Shown one piece after another: positions 1 through 8,777 of a DNA stretch of 12,102 nucleotides; within the stretch, counting starts at the first letter, position 1, and every line of letters starts with the position of its first letter. Made by a program: the position numbers and the translations under genes. Source of the DNA: Thiobacillus sp. Lineage in GTDB: Bacteria; Pseudomonadota; Gammaproteobacteria; Burkholderiales; Thiobacillaceae. The notes beneath the pieces were generated by a model, which saw nothing but the letters and a program-made list of their open reading frames with translations, ran no database searches and was not told where the DNA came from. The stretch is from positions 1 to 12,102 of the forward strand of contig JAABQU010000260.1 of NCBI GenBank assembly GCA_011391285.1, given 5' to 3'.

Positions 1-101
1 GGTGTTGCGGGGACCGCTGGTGCTGCGTGGGCCTGCGAGGCGACGCCCAGCATGCCCGATGACATCATGACGCCCATAAGCGCCAGTTGTTTAAGCTTCA
101 T
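1..101 (-). CDS. N-terminus of a small exported protein of unknown function (runs off the left edge)
   Basis: The ATG at 101-99 is preceded by a strong Shine-Dalgarno sequence (GGAGGAGT, 4 nt before the start), so the start is well supported. The 33 visible residues form a classical Sec signal peptide: basic n-region (MKLKQ), hydrophobic Met/Gly/Leu-rich core, and an AxA-type cleavage site (SQAHA, then APAVPAT) near residue 26. The mature protein would begin with an Ala/Pro-rich segment and lie in the periplasm, outer membrane or outside. Only the leader is visible, so no family can be assigned; a small secreted or periplasmic protein is all that can be said. A possible sigma-54-like promoter lies upstream at 164-179. 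The gene reads leftward out of the window and is separated from the next minus-strand gene by a terminator at 314-336. Confidence 0.75.
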   Translation of the reverse strand, partial: MKLKQLALMGVMMSSGMLGVASQAHAAPAVPAT

Positions 102-163
102 CGTTACTCCTCCATCCAAAAAAACGGGTTATGAGTTCACCACTTGTTATGGATGACGGAGAA

Positions 164-179
164 AGCAATAAGCGGTCCC
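164..179 (-). promoter_or_regulatory. Possible sigma-54-type (-24/-12) promoter for the exported-protein gene
   Basis: On the minus strand GGGACCG, four bases, then TTGCT gives the GG-N10-GC spacing of a sigma-54 promoter. The -12 half matches TTGCW fully, but the -24 half misses the T before GG and has AC in place of CA in TGGCACG. The start of transcription would fall about 50 nt before the ATG at 101. I found no convincing sigma-70 promoter in the same gap. Resemblance only; a chance match is quite possible. Confidence 0.22.
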
Positions 180-313
180 AAAAAATGCCAGGCCGCGCAC
201 GGAAACATCAACCACCTGATTCCATTGATAAATAAGGGTCTCACTTTCCGTTTGCGAAACCCGGCCGCACGAAGACTCCGGGGTTTTCATTTAAAACTGT
301 AAAGAATTCCGAC

Positions 314-336
314 AAAAAAAGCACCCCGAAGGGTGC
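314..336 (-). terminator. Rho-independent terminator after the eRF1-like gene
   Basis: On the minus strand a 6-bp GCACCC/GGGTGC stem closes a TTCG tetraloop (the very stable CUUCGG type) and is followed directly by seven T residues. It lies 38 bp after the stop codon at 374. A second 5-bp hairpin (CCCCC/GGGGG, 347-363) sits between the stop and this terminator, giving two hairpins in a row. It should end transcripts from acs and the eRF1-like gene and insulate the exported-protein gene at 1-101. Confidence 0.85.
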
Positions 337-373
337 CTGATGGTGTCCCCCTTGAATCGGGGGCGTCGTTCGA

Positions 374-763
374 TCAGTGCGCCAGCATCCGGTCCTTGGC
401 CACAAAATATTTGCGGGCAAAGGCTACAAGCTGGCCATCGCCCGGGTGGTCGACGGTTTCCACGCCGATCACCTTGTCGACGAGCCCGTGATCGTGCGCG
501 TGGATGTGCTTGATCAGTTCGAGCTTGGCGTGGCCGGGGCCGACCACCAGGATTTCCTGGGCGCCAACAAGCGCCTCGGCAACCTCATGGTAATAGTGCT
601 GGTCTTCGGGCTGGCGGCTGCCGCTGACCGAACCCCGCTTGCGCTGCAGGTGGCGCGCCGGGGTGGCCGGATGAACAACCGACTTCTCGACATCGTCCGG
701 GCTGATGTGCATGACGCGGGCTTCGTTGTGGTCCAGCCAGACGACGGCATGGTAATGAGACAT
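374..763 (-). CDS. eRF1/Pelota-domain-like 'translational machinery' protein, 129 aa
   Basis: A small, soluble, histidine-rich protein (about 15 His in 129 residues) with no signal peptide or membrane segment. It starts MSHYHAVVWLDHNEAR, and its C-terminal half carries ILVVGPGHAKLEL (71-83), then VIGVETVD (98-105) and LVAFARKYF (112-120). The GPG-x-(A)K motif and following Val-Glu-Thr-Val-Asp strand resemble the RNase H-like domain of eRF1/Pelota proteins. Proteobacterial homologues of this style are usually annotated 'translational machinery protein'; the biochemical role is unknown to me. It has no GGQ peptide-release motif, so it is unlikely to be a release factor. The ATG at 763 is chosen over an upstream-open frame because AAGGGA lies just before it and the protein family begins there. 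It lies 107 bp downstream of acs on the same strand, so read-through is possible, but it may have its own promoter (802-831). A terminator follows. Confidence 0.68.
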   Translation of the reverse strand: MSHYHAVVWLDHNEARVMHISPDDVEKSVVHPATPARHLQRKRGSVSGSRQPEDQHYYHEVAEALVGAQEILVVGPGHAKLELIKHIHAHDHGLVDKVIGVETVDHPGDGQLVAFARKYFVAKDRMLAH

Positions 764-801
764 GGTTTCCCTTTCGTGGATAGATGAATGAACTTCAGTA
801 A

Positions 802-831
802 TTGATATTGGGGCGCGCCTGGCCGCGACAA
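802..831 (-). promoter_or_regulatory. Weak candidate sigma-70 promoter for the eRF1-like gene
   Basis: On the minus strand TTGTCG (831-826) and TATCAA (807-802) are 18 bp apart, each matching 4 of 6 consensus bases, and end 38 nt before the ATG at 763. No U-tract terminator is visible between acs and this gene, so the gene may also be read from acs. The GGGGCG/CGCCCC pair at 810-815 and 847-852 could fold, but has no following T-run. Confidence 0.25.
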
Positions 832-870
832 GCGCACGACCAAAACCGCCCCTTAATAATTGCGTCAGCC

Positions 871-2838
<1,968 letters not shown>

Positions 2839-2876
2839 ACAGTCTCTCCACTGATAGAGTGTTGGATAACTCTCAG

Positions 2877-2903
2877 ATTCTAATTCAAACCAGCGCAATC
2901 CAA
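2877..2903 (-). promoter_or_regulatory. Weak candidate promoter for acs in the acs/glnE divergent spacer
   Basis: On the minus strand TTGGAT (2903-2898) and TAGAAT (2882-2877) are separated by 15 bp, with a leader of about 38 nt to the acs ATG. The spacing is shorter than the usual 16-18, so the call is weak. An imperfect dyad (CTCT...AGAG, about 2844-2859) lies between this site and the acs start. No equally good promoter is seen for glnE in the opposite direction. Confidence 0.25.
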
Positions 2904-2906
2904 GCT

Positions 2907-5594
2907 ATGAGCATTCCCGCACTCGACCGCGTTGCCCGCTGTTCCCGTTATGGCCGACGCCTGCTGGAGGCGCAGCCGCAGCTGGCTGAAGCCATGGCCG
3001 GACAACTCGATCGGGGCTTTTCCCGCGAGGCCATGCAGGCCTTCCTGACCACGCCGCCCTGCCTCGACGAGGCCGCCCTGCACCAGCGTTTAAGACAACT
3101 GCGCCAGCGCGTGTGGCTGGTCGCCACTGCGCGCGACTTGGCGGGCAGCGCCGATCTGGCCGAGATCACCGGCACCTGGAGCACGCTGGCCGAGGTGTGC
3201 ATCGCCACGGCGCTCGATTTTCACCATGCCGCACTCGCTTCCCGCCACGGCGAGCCGCGCGACGAAAACGGCCAGCCCCTGCAGATGGTCGTGGTCGGCA
3301 TGGGCAAGCTCGGCGGCGGCGAACTCAATGTGTCGTCCGACATCGACCTCATCTACCTCTATCCCGAAGAAGGCGATACCGCTGCCGACGGCGCCGAGGT
3401 CAAATCGATCAGCAACCACGAATTCTTCATCCGACTGGGGCGCAAGCTGACCGCCGCACTGGGCGAGGCCACCGCCGACGGCCACGTGTTCCGCGTCGAT
3501 CTGCGCCTGCGTCCCTGGGGCGACTCGGGGCCGTTCGCGATGGGCTTCGACATGCTGGAGGACTATCTGGTCGCACAGGGGCGGCCGTGGGAACGCTACG
3601 CCTGGATCAAGGCGCGGCCGCTCACCGGCGGCCGCCACGACGAACTGATGCAGGTCGTGCGGCCTTTCGTGTTCCGCAAGTACCTCGACTTCGGCGCCTT
3701 CGCCGCAATCCGGGGCCTGCACGTGCAGATCCGCCGCGAGGTCGCGCGCCGCGAAATGGCGAACAACGTCAAGCTGGGGCCGGGCGGCATCCGCGAAATC
3801 GAATTCACCGCGCAGGTGTTCCAGCTCATTCGCGGCGGCCAGATCGCCGCGCTGCAGCAGCGGCCGACGCTGGTGGTGCTGGACGCACTGGTGAAGGCCG
3901 GCCTGATGATGGAGGACGCGCAGCAGGAACTTGCCGCTGCCTACGATTTCTTGCGCCGGCTGGAACACCGTCTGCAATATCTCGACGACGCGCAGACCCA
4001 GCAGATGCCGGACGACGCCGAATCGCAGGCGATGCTCGCCGAGGCGATGGGTTTTGCCGACCATGCCGCTTTGTTCGCTGAATTCGACCGCCATCGCAAC
4101 AAGGTCACGCGCCATTTCGAGCAGGTGTTCGCCGCCCCGCAAACCGACCAGAACAGCCACCCGCTCACGGCCGTTTGCTGCGGCACGGCGGATGCCGCCA
4201 CCACTCACGCACTGCTTGAAAATGCCGGCTATGACGACCCGACGCGGGTGCTGGCGACGCTCGATGCGCTGCGCCAACACACCGCGCGGCAGGCCGAGTC
4301 GACCCAGCTACGGCTCAACGCCCTGCTGCCGCCCGCGCTGGAAATCATCGGCAGCCAATCTGACCCGATGGCCACGCTGGAACGTTTCGCGGCGTTGATG
4401 CAGTCCATCTCCCGTCGTTCCACCTATCTGGCGCTGCTGGCCGAATATCCGGCGGCGCTGCGGCAACTGGTGCGCCTTCTCGCGGCCAGCCCGTGGGCCG
4501 CGCAGATGATCACGCGGCAGCCGCAATTGCTGGACGAGCTGATTGCGCCGCAGTCCCTGATGAGCGTGCCAGACTGGACGCGGCTTGCCGCGCAGTTGCA
4601 CGAAGAGCTCGACGCGCACCCCGGCGACACCGAGGCGCAGATGGATGCGCTGCGCCGCTTCAAACAGGTGCAGACGCTGCGCCTGCTGGCGCAGGACTTG
4701 GCCGGAAGGCTGACGCTGGAAGCGCTCTCCGATCATCTTTCCTATCTGGCCGATACGCTGCTCGCCGAAACGCTTGCGCGCTGCTGGACCGGGCTGAAGA
4801 CGCGCCACCGCGACACGCCGCGCTTCGCCGTCATCGGCTACGGCAAGCTCGGCGGCAAGGAGCTCGGCTACGCCTCCGACCTCGATCTCGTGTTCCTGTA
4901 CGACGACGCCGACGCGCGCGCCCAGGAAATCTACGCGCGGCTGTCGCAGCGCATCAACACCTGGCTCGGCACCCTCACCTCGGCCGGCATGCTCTACGAG
5001 ACCGACCTGCGCCTGCGCCCGGACGGCGCCTCAGGCCTCCTGGTGAGTTCGACCGAAGCCTTCCGTGACTACCAGCTGAATCACGCCTGGGTGTGGGAAC
5101 ACCAGGCGCTGACGCGCGCGCGTTTCGTCTGTGGCGACGGGGAAATCGGCGGGAGCTTCGAGGCCCTGCGCCGCGAGATTCTGTGCATGCCGCGCGACGC
5201 AGCCAAGCTGCGCGAGGAGGTTCTGGCGATGCGCGAAAAAATGCACGCCGGCCACGTCAACGACTCGGACTTGTTCGACCTCAAGCACGACAGCGGCGGC
5301 ATCGTCGACGTCGAATTCTGCGTGCAATATCTGGTGCTGCGGCATGGCGCCGCGCACCCCGAACTGGCCGACAACGTCGGCAACATCGCCCTGCTGCAGC
5401 GGGCAGGTACGGCCGGACTGATCCCGGCCGACCTTGCCGCGGCCGCCGCCGACGCCTACCGCGAACTGCGCCGCCAGCAGCATGCGATCAAGCTCAGCGG
5501 CGCGGAATTCGCCCGGGTGCCGTTGCCTGCCGTTGAAAGCGTGCGCGATGCGGTGAAGACGCTGTGGGCGCAGGTGATGGGCGCATCCATCTGA
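2907..5594 (+). CDS. glnE: Bifunctional glutamine synthetase adenylyltransferase/adenylyl-removing enzyme
   Basis: Cytoplasmic regulator that attaches AMP to glutamine synthetase when nitrogen is plentiful and removes it by phosphorolysis when nitrogen is scarce, controlled by PII/PII-UMP and glutamine. The 895-residue protein has the two-headed GlnE layout. The N-terminal nucleotidyltransferase (de-adenylylation) domain has GMGKLGG (131-137), SSDID with Asp145/Asp147, and GGIREIEF (293-300). The C-terminal adenylylation domain has GYGKLGG (644-650), SDLD with Asp658/Asp660, and SGGIVDVEF (796-804). Both active sites keep their paired aspartates, so both activities should be intact. Length is slightly below the E. 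coli enzyme (about 946). Start: the frame opens from a GTG at 2859, but the ATG at 2907 gives the natural family N-terminus (MSIPALDRVARCSRYGRRLL); neither start has a clear Shine-Dalgarno, so this choice is moderately secure. It is divergent from acs; the marR-type gene follows 44 bp later, probably in one transcript. Confidence 0.96.
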   Translation: MSIPALDRVARCSRYGRRLLEAQPQLAEAMAGQLDRGFSREAMQAFLTTPPCLDEAALHQRLRQLRQRVWLVATARDLAGSADLAEITGTWSTLAEVCIATALDFHHAALASRHGEPRDENGQPLQMVVVGMGKLGGGELNVSSDIDLIYLYPEEGDTAADGAEVKSISNHEFFIRLGRKLTAALGEATADGHVFRVDLRLRPWGDSGPFAMGFDMLEDYLVAQGRPWERYAWIKARPLTGGRHDELMQVVRPFVFRKYLDFGAFAAIRGLHVQIRREVARREMANNVKLGPGGIREIEFTAQVFQLIRGGQIAALQQRPTLVVLDALVKAGLMMEDAQQELAAAYDFLRRLEHRLQYLDDAQTQQMPDDAESQAMLAEAMGFADHAALFAEFDRHRNKVTRHFEQVFAAPQTDQNSHPLTAVCCGTADAATTHALLENAGYDDPTRVLATLDALRQHTARQAESTQLRLNALLPPALEIIGSQSDPMATLERFAALMQSISRRSTYLALLAEYPAALRQLVRLLAASPWAAQMITRQPQLLDELIAPQSLMSVPDWTRLAAQLHEELDAHPGDTEAQMDALRRFKQVQTLRLLAQDLAGRLTLEALSDHLSYLADTLLAETLARCWTGLKTRHRDTPRFAVIGYGKLGGKELGYASDLDLVFLYDDADARAQEIYARLSQRINTWLGTLTSAGMLYETDLRLRPDGASGLLVSSTEAFRDYQLNHAWVWEHQALTRARFVCGDGEIGGSFEALRREILCMPRDAAKLREEVLAMREKMHAGHVNDSDLFDLKHDSGGIVDVEFCVQYLVLRHGAAHPELADNVGNIALLQRAGTAGLIPADLAAAAADAYRELRRQQHAIKLSGAEFARVPLPAVESVRDAVKTLWAQVMGASI

Positions 5595-5638
5595 ATTCCT
5601 GCGATGATTGAACCTTTGCCGCATCCGGAGACGCCATC

Positions 5639-6112
5639 TTGAATTCAACCCCCGACGCAGCACGGGAGGCCCTGCGGCAATTCCGCGTGATTTTTGGCGC
5701 GGTGCGCCAGCACTTCAAGGCGATCGAAAAAGCCTGCGGCGTCAGCGGTGCGCAGATCTGGGCCATGGCGGCCCTGCGCCAGACGCCGGGTATGAAGGTA
5801 TCGGAACTTGCGCAGACCTTGTCGATCCACGCCTCCACCGCCAGCAACCTGCTCGACAAGATCGAGAAGGCCGGGATGATCCGGCGCGAGCGCAATACGG
5901 TCGACCAGCGCGTGGTCAAGCTGTATCTCACCCCGGCCGGCGAAAAGGCCCTGGAAAAAGCACCACAACCGCTGACCGGCATCCTGACGCATGCGCTCGG
6001 CCAGTTGCCCGACAAATCGCTGGATCGCCTCAATCAGGATCTGGCGACGCTGATCGCGCACATGGGCGACATCAACACCAGGGACGCGCAAAAGCCGCTG
6101 TCCGAACTCTGA
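5639..6112 (+). CDS. MarR-family winged-helix transcriptional regulator
   Basis: A 157-residue DNA-binding protein of typical MarR length. The core is a winged helix-turn-helix: MKVSELAQTLSI (52-63) as the first helices, STASNLLDKIEKAGM (66-80) as the recognition helix, and a wing with RNTVDQRVVKLYLTPAG (85-101) carrying the family's DxR...LTxxG signature. Flanking helices (about 8-32 and 103-142) would form the dimer interface. The start is TTG at 5639, preceded by GGAG at 8-nt spacing; no ATG lies early enough in frame to keep the N-terminal helix. It probably shares a transcript with glnE (44-bp gap, no terminator between). It converges with the ATPase gene at only 22 bp, with no intrinsic terminator visible. 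Ligand and target are unknown; MarR proteins often control neighbouring genes, but no operator is recognised here. Confidence 0.92.
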   Translation: MNSTPDAAREALRQFRVIFGAVRQHFKAIEKACGVSGAQIWAMAALRQTPGMKVSELAQTLSIHASTASNLLDKIEKAGMIRRERNTVDQRVVKLYLTPAGEKALEKAPQPLTGILTHALGQLPDKSLDRLNQDLATLIAHMGDINTRDAQKPLSEL

Positions 6113-6134
6113 TTCTCGGCGGCATCCCCCGCGC

Positions 6135-8777
6135 TTACGCGCTAGCGGCGCTGTATAACCAGCCACGCCGCACCAGCCACTTCTCGATCTCCACCCCGAT
6201 GAACACCACCGACGACAGCGCCAGGCACGCGGCCAACTCGGCCAGGCTGAGCGGTTCGGTCCTGAAGATGGGATTGAGCCAGGGCACGTAGAGCACCGCC
6301 ATCTGCAGGGCGAAGGTGAGCAGCAGCGCACCGATCAGCGTGCGGTTGGAGAACACGCCAAAGCTGAACAGCGACTCGCGCTCGGAACGAATCGCCAGCA
6401 CATGACCCAGTTGCGACAGCGTCAGCACGGTAAACACCATGCTCTGCCAGTGTGCGGAAGCGATGTGGATCGCCCACGCCTGCGTCAGCAGCGTCACCCC
6501 GCCCATCAACAGCCCCACCCACAGGATGTGCTGCCACATGCCGCGCGCGAAGATGCTCTCCTTAGGCGGTCGCGGCGGACGCTGCATGACATTGCGCTCG
6601 GCGCGCTCGTTGGCCAGCGCCAGCCCCGGCAGGCCGTCGGTGACCAGGTTGATCCACAGGATGTGGATCGGCAGCAGCGGAATCGGCAGGCCCAGAAAGG
6701 GCGCGAGGAAAATGGTCCAGATTTCGCCGGCGTTGCTCGTCATGGTGTATTTGACGAACTTGCGGATGTTGTCGAAGATGCGGCGGCCTTCGCGCACCGC
6801 TTTGACGATGGTCGCGAAGTTGTCGTCCAGCAGCGTCATGTGCGCCGCCTCGCGCGCCACGTCGGTGCCGCCGCGGCCCATGGCGACGCCGATGTCGGCC
6901 ATCTTCAGCGCCGGCGCATCGTTCACGCCGTCGCCCGTCATGGCGACATATTCACCCTTGTCCTGCAGCGCCTGCACGATCTTGATCTTCTGCTCCGGGT
7001 TGATGCGGGCGTACACCCGCACCGTGTCCACCTCGCGCTCGAAATCCTCCAGCGACAGCCGCGCCAGCTCGCTGCCGCCGAGCACCTTGCTGCCCGCCTC
7101 GACGATGCCCAACCGCTCGGCGATCGCCCGAGCGGTGGCGGGGTGATCGCCGGTGATCATCACCGGGACGATGCCCGCGGCCTTGCACGCGGCGACCGCC
7201 TCGGCCGCTTCGGGACGCGGCGGATCGATCAGTCCGGTCAGGCCGATGAAGGTGAGGTCGGTTTCCAGCGCAGCGGCATCGAGCGCTTCCGGCAGTTGCG
7301 GCAACCGCTTCAGCGCAAAGGCCAGCACGCGCAGCCCCTGCGCGGCCAGTTGCTCGGCTTCGCCCTGCAGCGCCGCCGGGTCGATGGCCACGACGCCGTC
7401 TGCGGCAAGCTGATCGACACACAATGACAACACGCCCTCGGGCGCCCCCTTCACCAGCATCAGCACGCCCTCGCCTTCACGGTGCAGCGTGCTCATGCGT
7501 GCGCGTTCGGAATCGAAGGGGAGCTCCGCCTCGCGCGGCAAATCTTGCTGCAGGGAAACCTGGCTGAACCCCGCTGCCTCGGCAGCCTCGAGCAGCGCAG
7601 TTTCGGTGGGGTCGCCGCTCAGTTTTCCGTCGGCGCCGACCACGGCATCGTTGCACAAGGCCATGGCGAGCCCCAGTTCGCGCCAGGGCGACCCCGCCGC
7701 ATCCTGAAGCCCGGGGCGGGTTTCGCCCGCGGCCTGCACACCGTCGACCCGCATCTGGTTCAGCGTCAGCGTGCCGGTCTTGTCGGAGCAGATATAGGTG
7801 ACCGAGCCGAGCGTTTCCACCGCAGGCAGCCGGCGGATCAGCGCGTTCTGCTTGACCATGCGCGCCGCCCCCAGCGCGAGCGAAATCGTGGCCACCGCCG
7901 GCAAGGCTTCGGGAATGGCCGCGACCGCGAGGCTGATCGCGGTGAGCAGCATCAGCATCGGCGGTTCGCCGCGCAGCCAGCCGGCGATGAAAATGAGGGT
8001 GCAGATCACCAGCACCAACATCGCCAGATTCCGGCCGAAGCGCGCCAGGCGCTTCTGCAGCGGCGTCTTCCCGGATTCACCGGACAGCAGTGCGGCAATT
8101 TTCCCCAGCTCGGTCTGCATGCCAGTCGCCACCACCAGACCGCGGGCACGGCCATAGGTCGCCACCGTTCCCTTGTAGGCGAGGTTGAGACGGTCGCCGA
8201 GCGGCAGGTCGGTCTCATGCAATTTTTCCAGCTGCTTTTCGACCGGCTGCGACTCGCCGGTGAGCGCCGATTCGTCGACCTTGAGCGAAGCCAGTTCGGT
8301 CAGCCGCAGGTCGGCCGGCAGGATGTTGCCGGCTTCCAGTTCGACCAGGTCGCCGGGCACCAGATCCATCGCATCGATGACCCCAGCCTGCCCGTCACGG
8401 ATCACGCGCGCCTGCGGGCTGGCCATCTGCCTCAACGCAGCCATTGCGCGCTCGGCGCGGTATTCCTGGACAAAGCCGAGGATGCCGTTAAGGAACACGA
8501 TGACCACGATGGCGATGGTGTCCTGCAGGTCGCCGATGATGCCGGCGATGATGGCGGCGGCGATCAGCACCAGGATCATGAAATCAGTGAACTGCGACGC
8601 CAGCATGGCAAGCAGGGGACGCCGGCCGGCCACCGGCAAGGCGTTGGGGCCGGCCTCCTCAAGCCGCCTTGCAGCCGCATCGGCGGTCAGCCCCGTGTTG
8701 AGGTCGCTATCCAGTTGTGCCGCGGCCGCCCCGCTGTCGAGGCAATGCCAGTCAGTTTTTTCGGACTCAGTGGCCAT
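6135..8777 (-). CDS. P-type II cation-transporting ATPase, SERCA-like (probable Ca2+ efflux pump)
   Basis: An 880-residue inner-membrane pump. In order: cation-ATPase N-terminal domain (about 8-65), M1-M2 (66-104), actuator domain with TGES (173-176), M3-M4 (about 245-297) with the PEALP kink and Glu290, phosphorylation motif DKTGT with Asp332, nucleotide-binding KGAPE (Lys443), hinge TGDGVND (614-620), and M5-M10. By motif alignment to SERCA, Ca2+-ligand positions are kept: Glu290 (E309), Asn682 and Glu685 in M5 (N768/E771), Asn710, Thr713 and Asp714 in M6 (N796/T799/D800). The M8 position matching E908 is Gln789. Site II thus looks complete and site I altered at one residue. Ca2+ is the likely substrate; Mg2+ or Mn2+ cannot be excluded. 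The start overlaps the antiporter stop by 11 nt and has no good ribosome site, implying translational coupling. It converges with the MarR gene. Confidence 0.94.
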   Translation of the reverse strand: MATESEKTDWHCLDSGAAAAQLDSDLNTGLTADAAARRLEEAGPNALPVAGRRPLLAMLASQFTDFMILVLIAAAIIAGIIGDLQDTIAIVVIVFLNGILGFVQEYRAERAMAALRQMASPQARVIRDGQAGVIDAMDLVPGDLVELEAGNILPADLRLTELASLKVDESALTGESQPVEKQLEKLHETDLPLGDRLNLAYKGTVATYGRARGLVVATGMQTELGKIAALLSGESGKTPLQKRLARFGRNLAMLVLVICTLIFIAGWLRGEPPMLMLLTAISLAVAAIPEALPAVATISLALGAARMVKQNALIRRLPAVETLGSVTYICSDKTGTLTLNQMRVDGVQAAGETRPGLQDAAGSPWRELGLAMALCNDAVVGADGKLSGDPTETALLEAAEAAGFSQVSLQQDLPREAELPFDSERARMSTLHREGEGVLMLVKGAPEGVLSLCVDQLAADGVVAIDPAALQGEAEQLAAQGLRVLAFALKRLPQLPEALDAAALETDLTFIGLTGLIDPPRPEAAEAVAACKAAGIVPVMITGDHPATARAIAERLGIVEAGSKVLGGSELARLSLEDFEREVDTVRVYARINPEQKIKIVQALQDKGEYVAMTGDGVNDAPALKMADIGVAMGRGGTDVAREAAHMTLLDDNFATIVKAVREGRRIFDNIRKFVKYTMTSNAGEIWTIFLAPFLGLPIPLLPIHILWINLVTDGLPGLALANERAERNVMQRPPRPPKESIFARGMWQHILWVGLLMGGVTLLTQAWAIHIASAHWQSMVFTVLTLSQLGHVLAIRSERESLFSFGVFSNRTLIGALLLTFALQMAVLYVPWLNPIFRTEPLSLAELAACLALSSVVFIGVEIEKWLVRRGWLYSAASA

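Noticed and set aside
340..376. tRNA-like 3' end (CCCCC, 7-nt loop, GGGGG, then CACCA on the minus strand)
   Set aside because: The loop does not have TTC at the T-loop place, the acceptor segment is too short, and no D-arm or anticodon arm lies upstream (that sequence is coding).
6113..6150. Bidirectional terminator between the convergent MarR and ATPase genes
   Set aside because: Only GC-rich short palindromes (CGCTAGCG) are present inside the ATPase end, with no T-run on either strand.
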